This document shows positions 43,142 to 55,330 of a stretch of 64,000 nucleotides of DNA, piece after piece; positions within the stretch are counted from its first letter, which is position 1, and every line of letters begins with the position of its first letter. The notes under the pieces are model-generated. The model searched no databases, was not told the origin of the DNA, and saw nothing but the letters and a program-made list of their open reading frames with translations. The DNA comes from Escarpia spicata. Taxonomy: Eukaryota > Annelida > Polychaeta > Sabellida > Siboglinidae. Both the position numbers and the translations under genes were made by a program. The stretch spans positions 496,001-560,000 of the forward strand of contig OZ023217.1 of assembly GCA_963995525.1 (NCBI GenBank). The letters are read 5' to 3'.

Positions 43142-43456
43142 AACAACTTCTTGGCACAGCCAAAAGTATGTTTATGTTCGTTATGGATTGTGTCAGTCTA
43201 ACCTTCCACCCCTATTGGTTTGTGGACTAGCCCACCGCTTGGTATCATGGGAGAAGATCTTCAATCTTTCCCAGTCCGATTTCGAATCGATCAGAGTAAG
43301 TCGTTTATATTTCTGTCTTGACCACCTCCTCCTCTCCTCCACCACTGCTTGTGGCACTTCATTTACATAGATGGTTAAGTACAAGGAACCGACGTGTGTT
43401 TATTACGATGTGTTGTACACTTATAATAATGTTCATTATATCGAGTTTGGAGGGGC
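43142..43456. mobile_element. Middle segment A2 of a B-A-B arrangement
   Basis: 315 bp without coding capacity between the two direct repeats, ending in the purine-rich 'ggaggggcgg'. Either it is the interior of a TRIM (miniature LTR element), or it is the A2 part of a B1-A2-B2 split direct repeat at the 3' end of a Ngaro-type tyrosine-recombinase retroelement. Confidence 0.5.
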
Positions 43457-43740
43457 GGCATGTAGACCCTCACCTTTGATGTCGTAGATTAGCAGTTTGA
43501 TGCACTGTGTATATATTGTACTGATTGTTTATTTGTGTACAGCAACACTTTCTTGTACACAATTCCTTATATACGGGTACAGTGTATTTTATGGGTATGC
43601 ATTGATGTGCATACTGATTGGCAATAAAATATGCCCCTTACCAACCTTTTATATATGAATCCATCTTCCTTTATTCCAACATCAAACAAGCTGCGGCCAC
43701 ATTAAATCTACATATATCAATACATAACAAAAACATAAAT
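43457..43740 (+). repeat. Direct repeat B2 (LTR-like)
   Basis: Second copy of 42858-43141, ~99 percent identical, offset by 599 bp. Confidence 0.9.
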
Positions 43741-44429
43741 ATAATTATTTTTCCTGAAGGCCAATGAAACACTTTATTTAAGTTGTCGGATGTCTGTGCA
43801 GTATCCATGAGTAGTCATTTTATACCTAAAATAGATGGATGTCGTAACGTGGGTGTAAAAGTCGACAAATGTCATCCTGTTCCAACGGATAACACACCAA
43901 AACGGTAAAAGTGGTGTTGACAATATTTTAGGTCTAGGTACTATAACCTCTTTTTTTGCCAGAAACCATAATAAAAATTCGAATTGAGGAATTTTGAAAT
44001 TTCTCAAGAAAATCATCCGGTGGCACATATTTTGAAATTCTAGCCGAAAAGGCTAACTTTTTTTAATGGCAATCAAAGTCCGTTAGGAAATGGTTCAAGT
44101 GCATCAAAAAGGGAAATCTACCAGAGACCATGTCTCAAAAAGGGCATTTTTCGTTTAAAAACTAATTTGAGAAGAAAGTCTTAAAACAGCAAACAACAAT
44201 TATTTGGTTAAAAAAGGACAAATATGTTTGTTTCTTCAGGTCTACCGCCTACCCTCGACGTGCTGAGAATACAGGCGGTGATTGGCAGGCGAACATACCT
44301 CGGAGCACATACGTGAGAATATATCTTCATAGGCGTAGGAACCGCTGTGGTTTTACTAATTGGAATGATGCACTAAATTATGGCGTCAGCCCATAAAAAC
44401 GTTTAATATTTGCAGTTGCTAACTTCACT
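43741..44429. other. Intergenic, no gene recognised
   Basis: No supported gene or repeat. Short frames only. Confidence 0.5.
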
Positions 44430-44691
44430 TGCGTGCACGTGAGATGTGTGTGAACATTTATCAGCAGAGCACGAAGAATACGCAAGTGCCGAAATGCAAA
44501 ATAATATGTTGCAGGTCATCGATATAACAACCTTACAACAAATTGCTAGCTCCTTGTGCAATACGGATTTATACAGCATCATGGCTGACAAAACGAGTGA
44601 CTTGTCGAACCAGGAACAGCTTTCAATTTGCATAAGATGGGTACGCAATAAACTTGAGACCCGCAAAGATGCTATTGGTTTCATAAATTAG
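44430..44691 (+). pseudogene. hAT-type transposase fragment (DUF4371-like)
   Basis: The frame contains YSIMADKTSDLSNQEQLSIC followed by IRWVRNKLETRKDAIGF. 'IMADETSD.SN.EQL....RWV' is the signature of the DUF4371 part of hAT transposases and ZMYM-like domesticates. Only about 80 codons remain, with no catalytic C-terminus. Confidence 0.8.
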
Positions 44692-44769
44692 AACGCTCTG
44701 ATACCTGTGTATTGTAACGTTACTGCAACGGACAGTCGGACATTCTCGGATCTGACGTGTGCGCATTGT

Positions 44770-45905
44770 ATCAGGACTTATTTTTCCTCGCCATTATCCC
44801 TCACGGGGTCGGCCTGGAATGTAGGAGTCGTCGCCACTTTTTCCGGTCTTGCACGTCTTCTTCTTTCAGCTCCCTCAATTCCATGTCCTTCTTCACACTG
44901 TCTTTCCATCTTTTTGTTGGTCTCCCTCTTTTCCTCTTCACAGAAACAGGCAAGTCTGCTGCTGTTCTCAGATAGTACTCTGCCTCTCTTCTCTGGACGT
45001 GGCCATGCCAGGGAAGCCGGTCATCTATCACCTTCTTTTCCATGCCCTCAACTCCCGCCAGCTGTCGCACCTCCTCATTTGTTTTTTCTTTCCTGAGCGA
45101 GATGTTCATCGCCCATCTGATCATCCTCATCTCAGTTCGTATGAGGAGGAGCTCTTCTTTTCTATTCAGGGCCCATGTCTCCGCTCCGTACACAAGGACT
45201 GGCCGAATCACCGTGCTGTAGATATTGATCTTTAGCTTGTGTGGTAACTTGCGGTCACAAATGACTCCACTTGTTTCCCTCCACTTCTGTTGGACTGCCT
45301 TGACTCTAGCCTTGACAGCCATTTCACAGCCTCAGTCTTCCTGTATCACAGATCCTAGGTATTTGAATTCGGTGACTTGGTTTAACTTCTCTCTATGGGT
45401 GTCCTCTATCTTGACTCTGCTTTTTGTTGCTCCTCTCGAACTGACTAGAATTTCCGTTTTTGCTGTGTTAACTTTGAGCCCTTTCTTCTCTGGGGATCCC
45501 TGCCACTTCTGCACCTTCTCATCCAATTTCTTCACGAACTCCGCAGTGAGGGACAGGTCGTCTGCATACAAGGTCTCCATTAGCAGTCCGGTTCCCCAAG
45601 TCTCGCTGATCACATCTAGTATGGTAATAAAGAGTAGTGGACTTAGTGCTGAGCCCTGGTGCAATCCCACTCCTGTCTCCAAGCTAGATGTATCGCCGTG
45701 ATGGCGTTCTAACTACAGTGTTTGCACCTTCGTACATGCACATATGATCCGCACCAATTTCTCTGGCAGTCCCTTCTGTCTTAAGCACCACCATACCAGT
45801 TCTCTTGGTACTCTGTCGTATGCCTTCTCAAGGTCTACGGATGCATGGTAGAGCTTCTTCTGTCCCTCTATAGTCCAGTAGAAATCAACACATTTTTTAC
45901 CAAAC
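44770..45905 (-). mobile_element. RTE-like LINE, 5'-truncated RT
   Basis: Reading minus from ~45.9 kb: KKLYHASVDLEKAYDRVPRE, then a stop region near 45.70 kb, then GLHQGSALSPLLFITILDVI, TLYADDLSLTAE (catalytic ADD), KTEILVSSRG and FKYLGSVIQED. After an in-frame TGA near 45.33 kb it continues STVIRPVLVYGAETWALNRK and RGRPTKRWKD. These blocks are those of RTE-class non-LTR elements. The endonuclease and 5' end are absent. It lies tail to tail with the hAT fragment. Confidence 0.88.
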
Positions 45906-46740
45906 CCGGACATTTTGGTTAAAAAGCCAATTTTTTTTAAAGATGACCAGTAGTGTTTCCTGAACTTCCAGAAAAAAAAGAAAAAAAATCAACCCTGGGA
46001 ACCTTTATTTTTTCGTGAACAATATACGTACCCGGTCAGTCACTTTTTGTAACATTTTCTTTTTATTGGCTGTCCATACATAGGGCCAAATCGGTTTTGG
46101 CGCACTGACTTCCACTGGCCAGCACCGGTAATAACGGTTAAGATACTTGTGTTGATTTGTATTTATGTATCCATTAACTAGCTAATATAAGAAATCAAGT
46201 GTTTGCCACGAGATTAGATCTTACAATTGTGCATCGAAAGCCAATGTTTTAAAATCCAAACACGAGCGACAATATCACATATATATTAATTGGACCAAAA
46301 TTCGTAGTACTTAGTCTTAATAGAACAAACCGTTTTCGTAAACCCCCTTAAGAGATTTTACGCAATAGATCTACACGTGTATATTCTAAATAAATAACAG
46401 CTATTGTATTAATTACTTGCTTATAGATTGTTACAAAAGTTATAATAAAGTTATGTAATGATTGTTACGAATTATCATGCATTTGTGCTTGAACGATTTG
46501 AAAATGTGTGGTATGGAAAGCCAAACATGACATTGTTCATAATTTTTAGACAAGGCGTAACGGTAGATCTTGGTTGATTTATTAGTGAAAAATTCATAGT
46601 TAGTAAGATAGCATTTTAAATCCGAAATTTCTGTTTGAGTTATTATATAAAATAACGTTAGCAACTGTTGTACATATTACCCATAAGTATAGTACACATA
46701 GTCTTATTATGAAGATTGCCTAGAAAACAGTCATACATCT
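45906..46740. other. Intergenic, no gene recognised
   Basis: AT-rich, with poly-A/T runs near 45.93-45.99 kb. No gene supported. Confidence 0.55.
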
Positions 46741-46762
46741 TTTTCAGGAACGGGTCACTGAT

Positions 46763-48330
46763 ATGGAGCAATGTGTCATTTGTCAAGAAGGTGGTGGTGG
46801 CTTAATGGCTAAACTTAGAAAGAAAGGGAAAGATGTGGCGGTGTCAAAACTACAAGGTGATGGGTTGGCTGAACAATTCAATAATGCAAGTGATCATTAT
46901 GTCCATGAAAAATGTGGAAAGACTTACACCGCCTCAAAACATTTTACTAAATCATCTCAGGCAACAAACCAGGTTGTTGCATCAGAATGTATGCCGATTC
47001 GTACGACCTCGAAAGGTTACGATTATCAAACTCACTGTCGCATCATACAGGACAACATTGATCTGGCCAAATTCGTGACCTTTCTGCGAAGTCACAACCC
47101 ATTTTCCACTGACAATGACGTGCACCTGCAAAATGTTGCTACTGGGGTTATAGATGAGAGAGTCAATGTAGACCAAGCTGTGGATATTGGAATGAAAAGA
47201 CCAAGTGAAAACCTTCGCAGTTATGAGGACAATTTTCAAACTGAAATATGGAAAAGAAGTGCGTATGTCGTTGACGGAGCTGTACCAGAGACTAGTGGCC
47301 AGGGCATATACTTCTGGACCACCAGATCGCAGGGTCTTCTCACATGAGCTAGCAGCCGTAGCCTCAGCATTATTCCACGATAATGGCACAATGCGAAGGC
47401 CAGTGAAGTCTAAATTAATTTCATACATCGCCACCTTCGATCCCCATGTTGTCTGCAATGATGAAATTAACGCCAAAGCCACAGTTGTGGATGGATGGAC
47501 CGTTCTGCGTCAGATGCCCTGGCCAAAGACAGGTACCTTTCTTGAAGTGTGTTCATCTTATTTGATGTATGATCTACACTTGGCAGCGCACGATAGGATC
47601 TGATTCGTAGTGTTCGACAGGTATGAAGTGCTCACGACCAAGGAACCCGAACAGAATCGACGTAAATTGGGCAAGATCCTAAGAAGGTATCGAGATGCGT
47701 CACGCTGGCGAGGAAGGAGATGCGGATAACACAATTGCGAAGTGTACCCTAGAAGTTGCAGAATCCCACAAGAACGTATGTGTCCGTTGTGATGATACAG
47801 ATCTGCTTGTAATCCTGCTTTGCCATGCGCCTGAGAAGTCCACCAATTACATGCAAACCAAGCATAGACTAATCAGTATCAGCGCTGGTCAACATGCTCC
47901 CGGAAAGGAGATGTGTAAGTGTTTGCCATTGCAACAGCTGGGGAGCGGTATATGGTTTCGCTTTACACCAAAAGCAACTGAAATGTAAGACTCGACGGCC
48001 TACGATACATGCACTTAATGTCATCAAAGTATGTCGCCATTGAAAGAAGTCGAGCATGCTACTTCCATTCACTCAGAGTGCACCTACAGGTTTCTACTTG
48101 GGTTAATCTGAAGACGGTATTGGACAGAAAGAAATATGGCTTCCACTGTGACGCACACTCAGTAGTGTCCGTCATCACAGACAAAGAACCAGCACCTGAT
48201 CATCTTCTACAAGAGATCCGTTGCTATTGCTTGCCTGTAGCGTTCTCTGCAAATGTCAAGGACAGTGCGCAAACGGCCCAACTCACCTGACAGTGATGAC
48301 GATAACAATGCTGATGATGATGTTTAACAA
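46763..48330 (+). pseudogene. Decayed zinc-finger/PIN-nuclease-like transposon-type gene
   Basis: It begins MEQCVICQEGGGG, with Cys/His pairs continuing to HYVHEKCGKTYT, an N-terminal zinc-binding domain. Later frames give VDGWTVLRQMPWPKTGTFLE, then VVFDRYE..TTKEPEQNRR, EEGDADNTIAKCTLE, CDDTDLLVILLCHA, and a cysteine-rich end (CKCQGQCANG in one frame). The E-G-D-A-D-N and D-D-T-D-L-L blocks resemble the acidic active-site motifs of FEN1/XPG-type PIN nucleases. I recall whole proteins of this build as abundant, uncharacterised and repetitive in corals, molluscs and amphioxus. Stops and shifts at about 47345, 47600, 47990 and 48290 show decay. Confidence 0.6.
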
Positions 48331-48359
48331 ATGATGTATTAGAATATTACAGGTAGTAA

Positions 48360-48801
48360 TGATCTCTCCTATTTATATTCAAGTTTGAATGCTATACCAT
48401 TCACTGTTTCGGGTATAAGTGACATTGGTGTGCGCCGTTCTGACAGTACTACGGAAATGCAAAGTCTCTGGACATTTGTTCAGGCAATAGTACAGAAGTA
48501 TAGAAAGTTAGTGAGGAAGCTAAAGAAGACAAGAGTTGAACAGGTTATTCTGTCAGGAATTTTGCCAGTAATGGGAGGAAGGGGGGCAACGTATAGAAAC
48601 TGCAAGAGGATGGCGATCAACGCACTAGTTGAGCAGATGTGTGAAGAACAGGGGTGGGATTTACATATTTATGGGGATACTTTGTTGGGAGGGAAGATAT
48701 GGAGAGATGGCCTCCATCTTAGTGGAAAGGGGGCAGCAGTTTTCTCAGAGAACCTGCTGCGATCTGTTGACAGTGGGACAGGTTGCATCTATTTAAACTA
48801 G
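48360..48801 (+). mobile_element. CR1 LINE ORF1: SGNH esterase-like domain
   Basis: The frame 48385-48801 (138 codons) contains RVEQVILSGILPVMGGRGAT, a Cys-rich middle and KIWRDGLHLSGKGAAVFSEN. The D-G-x-H block is the catalytic Asp-His motif of SGNH hydrolases, and an ORF1 with such an esterase is known from CR1-clade LINEs. The 5' end with the catalytic Ser is not seen, so the copy is 5'-truncated. Confidence 0.75.
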
Positions 48802-49890
48802 ATTCGCAGGGGGGACTCACAGAAAAGCCTGAAAATGGAGGCATAGATAAAGACAGCACAAATAAATCAGCAAATAACAGTCTGGAAAACTCTTCTGAAG
48901 TTGGATATAATTGTGTTTGTTTAAATGCAAGGAGTATAGTAAACAAAAGAAATGAACTAAACATTATGGTAGAAGATATTGACCCTCATATAATAGGTAT
49001 AACCGAATCCTGGACCACCACCGATATATCAGATGCTGAATTGGGACTGACAGGATATGTAATGTTTAGAAAAGATAGAATAGGACGAAAGGGAGGTGGA
49101 GTTATTTTATATATTAAAGAATCTATCCAGGCTTATGAAATAAAATTAGAAAGAGAAGCAGATTGCGAAGAAGCTGTTTGGTGTAACATAGTTACAGGAA
49201 ACTCAACGTTAACAGTTGGGTTAGTTTATCGAAGTCCAAACATAAGCATAGAAGAGAATGAAAAAATACAAAACGCTATAAGGGAAGTAAGCAAACGGGA
49301 CTGTATTATTATGGGGGATTTTAACCACGGGCATATACAATGGAAATCTCTACAGAGTATGGGGAGTGAGGACCACAAGTTCTTAGTTTTAGTTCAAGAT
49401 ACTTTCCTTTCTCAACATGTGCTAGAACCAACCAGGGGTGAGAATGTGTTAGACATAGTTTTGTCCTCACAGAATGAATTAGTTGACAATGTCAAGATAT
49501 GTGAGCCACTGGTGAGTAGCGATCACAACCAGATACATTTTACCATAAAAGTAAAATCAGAAAGGAATAGGGTTAACCATTACTGCTGATATGAAGGTTT
49601 CAGAGCAGTGCGGATTTGCAGCTTCAAAGGGAAATCAAATCCTTGGATTAATTAGGCGAAACATAACGTATAAGGAAAAAGAGCTAATAATACCGCTGTA
49701 CAAAACAATAGTTAGGCCTCATTTAGAATATTGTATTCAAGCGTGGAGGCCATATCGCAGCAAGGACATAGATATGCTAGAAAGAGTGCAGAGGAGAGCA
49801 AGTAAAATGATACAAAAACTGAGGGATCTTAGTTATGAAATACGCCTAAAAAATGCGGTTTAACAACACTAGAGACCAGGACATACCTCA
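48783..49890 (+). mobile_element. CR1 LINE ORF2: endonuclease joined to RT thumb (core deleted)
   Basis: ORF2 starts at 48783, 19 bases before the end of ORF1. Its endonuclease is nearly whole: VCLNARSIVNKRNELNIMVE, IIGITESW, GGGVILYIKE, IIMGDFNHGHIQW and VSSDHNQIHF. At about 49565 the sequence jumps to ADMKVSEQCGFAASKGNQIL and YCIQAWRPYRSKDIDMLERV, the C-terminal part, nearly identical to the copy in SLC44 intron 1 at 24.56 kb. Fingers and the FADD palm are gone. The join lies in a 'tagggttaacc' stretch shared by both copies. Confidence 0.88.
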
Positions 49891-52020
49891 GACGGGCGGG
49901 ATACACATAAACAAAAGGGTCAGACTCTCAATAAGCCAAAGGGCTTCCTTGTCCACCTGCCACCTAGAGTTAATTCTCTGGGTGGCAATCTTGTTAAATC
50001 TTATTAAAAATGAAAGCATGTATCCGAGGTGTTCATTATCATGCAGTGACATTGTTTTACTTGTATAACTTTGCTTTGTGTGAATGTGTAAACCTATTTC
50101 GTCAGGCATATAACCTAAGCAGAAAATGTTGAATGGTCACACTGAGGCACAGTCAATTGCTCGTAGACGTATGCGCGTGGATCATATAACTATGGACACC
50201 CTTAGCTAAGTACGGACATAGACAGAACTTAACTTGATTTGGGCTAACGTCATCAGTTAGACAGAAGAGAGATACATTGACGAACATACGCTACCGAGAC
50301 GCAGATCAGTAGCCCCAGCCCCCTGCCCATACGTCCAGATAACAAAACATCGATAGCCATTACAGTATGGGGCTCAGCACCCCACTTTGTTGTTACCAAA
50401 GATAGGCTTGGTGAACGCATCGGCAGCACATACAGTACATTAACTTGTCAGCGGCAGCTGATGGAGCCGCATGCAAAACGAATTCAAAACGGTTACTAGT
50501 TTTGTTGGCTGTAGTTTTGATCCACAAAACCTGGAGACACATCTAAGTCCCATAATATTCCACATGTGGTAAATGTGACACGTTCTAATATATTAACATA
50601 TTTGCGACCCCTGCCTTCACACCAACGACAGTTACTGGCACGAGTGATCCAATTAGCTTATTTAATTTCGGTCATGCCAGCGCATATATTGGCGGAAGCT
50701 ATATCAGAATAGTGTGATGTAAGTAAAGAGGTGGGAACTATAGTCATTTGTAAGCTAGGCTAAACAACTGATATACAATGAACCAAAATGCACCATTGTG
50801 GTAGCATTTTGTTAAAACATCTCATGTCGGGCCGAATCACTTTCGATAGCACTGCTACGCCTCTGACTTTCCGTTACAAACAGGGTAGGATTCTGAATAA
50901 AAGGGCTCTTTCGGTTGCAAACAGGGCAACATATTCTCTATACTATCAAAATTATGGAAAATCTCTCTCACTAGGTCTCATACCAGGGAGTACACTTTTG
51001 AGCAAAATCGTTAAAGCGAGAGCGCTTGTACGACTTTTCATGAGTGCATTTGCATGTATTGGAATATTTGTGATACTTTGTTGATATAAATATTGTCAAT
51101 GTCAACAATTATGCAGTCGCAGCATTGTCCCGCCATAACGGCCTAAATCCCAGCCTTCCTCGCAAGCCAGGGCTATTTGCCATGCAAAACTAGCCCTGGC
51201 AGACCTGCTACGCGAAGTGCGGAAGTTAGCTGAGTCAAACTAGTAATTGACTTCGCCAGTCGTGACTGCATCACCCGTGAGAACAGCGCAAATACCCGCC
51301 CCAATTTGAAGACGGATAAACGACTTCTGGGAATCCCAATACAATATAATGACCCGTTCGCCCATGAGCTGTGTTGTGTATTCGAATAAATGCTTCTACT
51401 TCCTAAACATTGCATGTAACACGAGCCACGGTTGGTTGAAATTAGTTTTATTATGACCACCTGACCTGCCGCCAACCACTGATCTAGTAAGCGATTTCAT
51501 AGGCTGAGCTTAAATTCAGAGTTTAGCAAAGCGATCAGCCAGGGGGTATTGCTGGCGCTGATGTAATCAGCAGCAGCGACCCATGGCGCGCGAGGATGGC
51601 TCCAGCCAATGTTACCGGCAAGGGGCTTTACCCCAGATTTGGGTAGAGACGATGATTGGCTCTCAGACCAACTATGAAATAACAAATTAAATAAGGATAC
51701 ACTTTTATTAGAAAATATTATACTATAACAACTATTCAACATTAAACTTGTATTGAAACATGTCACACACAAAATAAACCAACATTAAGCTTTTTCGTAG
51801 TTTAGTACCTTTTAATCACATGCATATGTACTAGGTGGCAGCTCTCGTGGGTGTCGAAGATTCCGTATTGACTTTCTTTGCTTATGCTCGAGCAGAAACA
51901 AAAGACTAAGTGTGAATATGCATGGCAAATGTAACTAAACAAAGTGCAATCGATGTCTCGCGCAACGGTCGGACTGCTAACTAATATAATGTAGTCACCA
52001 AAGAACTACCAAAACGTGCT
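49891..52020. other. Intergenic, no gene recognised
   Basis: Mixed-composition sequence, somewhat CpG-richer at 51.1-51.7 kb. It contains a short palindrome at 51167-51200 with 10-bp arms (gccagggcta/tagccctggc). A 'cttgtccacctgcc' segment near 49.95 kb resembles one near 15.17 kb, suggesting another dispersed repeat. Confidence 0.5.
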
Positions 52021-52021
52021 G

Positions 52022-52090
52022 ATCTTGGTGGCTAAATCGGTAGAGTGTCAAGCTGCTATCTCACAGAGTATTCGAAACTTGTGTTTGTGT
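52022..52090 (+). ncRNA. tRNA-like SINE head
   Basis: 'ttggtggctaaatcggtaga' resembles a Pol III A box and 'gtattcgaaac' a weak B box at tRNA spacing. It is too degenerate for a functional tRNA and is likely SINE-derived. Confidence 0.4.
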
Positions 52091-52189
52091 TCAGTTAGTT
52101 TAACATTCATTTTATTTAGTATAATACTATTTCGGGCACTATTTCGTAATTTCGTTATCGAAAACAAACATAATCTATAAACAGACTGG

Positions 52190-52545
52190 GGGATAGACGT
52201 GTTAACTGGCAGTGAAAAGTCAAAACGCGACTCTGAGCCAGCCTATCTTTCTGACGAAGTCACGCAGCCAGGCGAGAGAAACTACGTCACCTTGCGAAAT
52301 GTAAAGCTAATTCAATCTGAGTTGATGCCGGCAGAGGGCGACTCGAGCGAACTCACAATTACCGAACTCCCCGATAGATGGCGACCTCACTAGAGACTCT
52401 TCACTTTTGGCTGGTTTTCCGGGGTGTGCGTTCGGTTGTCTTGGCTTAGTGTCGTTATAAATTATAAAGCTAATAAGCTGCCAAAAAGGATTGTTACGAT
52501 TGACAGGATGTAGCTGAATGTTTCACTATCGACAATACTGTTTAG
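52190..52545 (+). promoter_or_regulatory. CpG-rich possible promoter of a plus-strand gene
   Basis: The sequence has raised CpG content and contains 'gatagatggcgacctc', a motif type common near TATA-less starts, followed 170 bases later by a candidate exon. The 64-codon frame 52199-52393 starts at GTG and has no family match. This is inference only. Confidence 0.3.
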
Positions 52546-52684
52546 AATGGTTCCGTTGTCATAGCCGATATCCTGGAAGAAGTGAGTGACTACATTCAAC
52601 GCGTTCTTGAGCTCTCACGGAGTGACACTGACGGACACACGCCTGTGACTGTGCATCGGAGACGACGCCGAATCGAATGCGATG
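52546..52684 (+). CDS. Candidate exon of an unrecognised gene
   Basis: 139 bp between TACTGTTTAG and donor GTAAGCCG, ending one base into a codon. It reads VVIADILEEVSDYIQRVLEL, SRSDTDGHTPVTVHRRRRRI and ECD. The stretch looks protein-like: a helical acidic segment followed by a basic run. I do not recognise the family. The acceptor is weak and the frame has a TAG just upstream, so an earlier exon with the start codon is required. Confidence 0.35.
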
Positions 52685-55330
52685 GTAAGCCGTCCCATTT
52701 TACGTAACACTGTTTATCTTTAGAAGCCTGCTCAGGGACACCGCCAGACGACGGCGGTAGTTTGAGCACACATTGGACTGAAAGCCAGTGGCAGTGAGTG
52801 GTGTTAACACTACTGTGATTAGTACAGACTATAATTATCATTATTATGTTATACTATATATGTCTTATACTTTATAGTTATAGTAATGGCCTCGACTTCC
52901 GGGGTGCTGTCATTGACATTGTCATTGTTGCGCCAACGATGTCACTGACTGAGTAATTTGACCATGACAACTGCAAACTGTCCCGAGCGTGGCTTCTCGG
53001 CAAACAGTGGGGGGCTTATATATTAGCCAAGATGCGATTGCGAGTCAAAGCACGGATATAAAGCCAATTATAAGCTGTTTAATAATAATAAGGGCTTACC
53101 CGGCGTAGTACTAGGCTAGTATTAGTATTTCCTCCTATGAAATATGTCTATCTAAATAATTATTAATGTTTTCTTCCTTTTTGGTGCACATTTCTCATAT
53201 TGGCTTACCAACTATTGACAGTAATAAAAATAATAATTTGAACTTGTGCTTTTTACACGTTTGTCAAATGGTCTTCTGTGCACAGTTTCGACCTCGACCA
53301 AAATACTACAAATTATCTGACATAGACGTATGGAGTACGTGTAATTTGATAAAATCTAGTAGAATTAAAAAAAGTTATACACTACTTTTTTGGCCGAGGT
53401 TAGTGCACCGACAGTCGGCTAAATAACGCACTACTAGTGCACCAGCAGTCGGCTAAATAACGCACTACTAGTGCACCGGCAGTCGGTTAAATAATTCACC
53501 GACAGGGAAGTCTAAGCCTGCCGTACAAGCTAAATTTACGTTATCATCGGCTACCTAGAAATTCCTTGTCTGTCAGGCTGCGGAGCTGATATATTTCTTT
53601 AAAATATTATAATATAAATATTATTTTAATAAAATGTAAATGTAGTTTTCTTTACAAAATGGAAACATATTAATATGGTCATTACTGCTACGACGTCAAC
53701 GTCGCCGATTGTAGTGGAGCCATCTAGCGGGTATTATGTACATTTACTTTCTATCTAAAGATGTGACTTTGCATGGGATGTTGTTACGGCTTTGTTAAAC
53801 AAAAAATACATTGTAAGAGATAACAATAATAGTAAGTTAATAATCAAACCTTTGTTTACACAAATACAACAACATTAAAGGTGATACATATCTAGATGAT
53901 TTAACACAACACGTCGCTCATCTTTTCTTCAGTGATGCATGCCATGTGTGCAAAATAGCAAGAGCTATGGCTTAGTTTATAAAACCCTGGCCCACCTAAT
54001 TGCATGGTAAATGCAACCGAGAAAAAGCATTCCAGCTAAGCCTAAGGCCTAATTATTTCAGAATAGTAAATTACGCCATGTGTTGCTGTCAGCAATTATT
54101 TTAGTTGATGCAATGTTCAGCTGTTATTATAAATGAGTATAATTTTGTAGTTCTGCTGTTTTGTAAAAAGTAATACATGTGCCATATTTCATCATTAATC
54201 ATATTTTGAATGTTAGCTGAACTAAGCTCTACATATCAGAAAGATAGTTGAAATTATGTTTTCCTAATCTGGACCAAGTATGACATTTTTCAGATGTGCT
54301 AGTCTTGTGGGCAGTGAAATTGTCGTTCTTTTTTAATGCCCAAGTTTCTTTCTTCAGACAGTCCAATCAATGGTTAACAATAAAAAGTACAACAAGTCAG
54401 ACAGTCAATGTGGAAATGGAGTGACTCACCATGTCAAGAGTTTGTTCATCATTAATCAACCAGAATATTTTCAAAAGCACAAGCCCAGTGGCAATAGAGT
54501 CAATAATAATTACGTAGCAGGCGGTTGGTATTTGTCAGTTTGACAATACCCAGTACCACCCAATAAGCTGCGTTATCATCCTGACATTTGCCTTCTGACG
54601 CAAGCAAACCTGTTTAGTCAGTGATATGTGGTCTTAGCAGAACTTCCTGCATAAGTAAGCATATGACATATTTCTGGAGATGTGCCAGGACAGCACTTGC
54701 TGCTATCATGCGGTGTACATAGCGTAATATAGTATCGTTTATTTGCAGTCTGCCACAGAAGAATTATTAATAAGCATCCGAAGTACCTTGTATCAGAGTC
54801 AAACCAACTAGGATATTCTCATGTTTGACTCCCACTACTTGTGTCAGAAGTTCACTACCAGTGACACACTTTGATGTTGTCATTAAGATTAGCATTGACA
54901 CTGAACATTCCACTTCCTGACATTAAGTTTTTAACAAAGTAACAAGGTTACCTAGACACAGAACTCTAGGGTCACAACAGAGACAAACACTATCATGATA
55001 ATGATGAATGCCACTGGCTTGTTTTGCCAGTGAACCATTATGTCACTGAACTACACCGTCACTGAACTGTCCTGTTGCTGAACTGCATGACTGCGTCATA
55101 GTGTGTGACTGATCTGTCATGTCACTTGCCATTCCTCTACACAGAAAGATCCTGAAATCTTCTGTCATTGGACTGATCCATCACAGAATTATTCTGGACG
55201 TGGAATGTCCATTTCACTAACTATTCTCTCACTGGAATGTTCAATCATTAACTATTGTGACAATAGAATGATCTGTCACATCACTATTCTGTCAGAGAAA
55301 TGTCCTGTGCTGCGTTAAAGATAATCCCTT
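52685..55330. other. Possible intron or intergenic sequence
   Basis: No further exon was identified. It contains a three-copy 34-bp tandem repeat near 53.4 kb, listed separately. The rest is AT-rich. Confidence 0.5.
53401..53512. repeat. 34-bp tandem repeat, three copies
   Basis: 'gtgcaccgacagtcggctaa' plus 'ataacgcactacta' occurs three times with small changes, and the last copy decays into 'ataattcaccgacag'. Confidence 0.9.

Noticed and set aside
44707..45701. Plus-strand frames of 128-158 codons over the RTE element
   Set aside because: They are shadows of the minus-strand reverse transcriptase, which has recognisable motifs.
52022..52090. Functional tRNA gene
   Set aside because: The B box and acceptor-stem pairing are too poor. 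A SINE head is more likely.
52199..52393. 64-codon gene starting at GTG
   Set aside because: There is no ATG start and no family. It lies in a probable promoter-type region.
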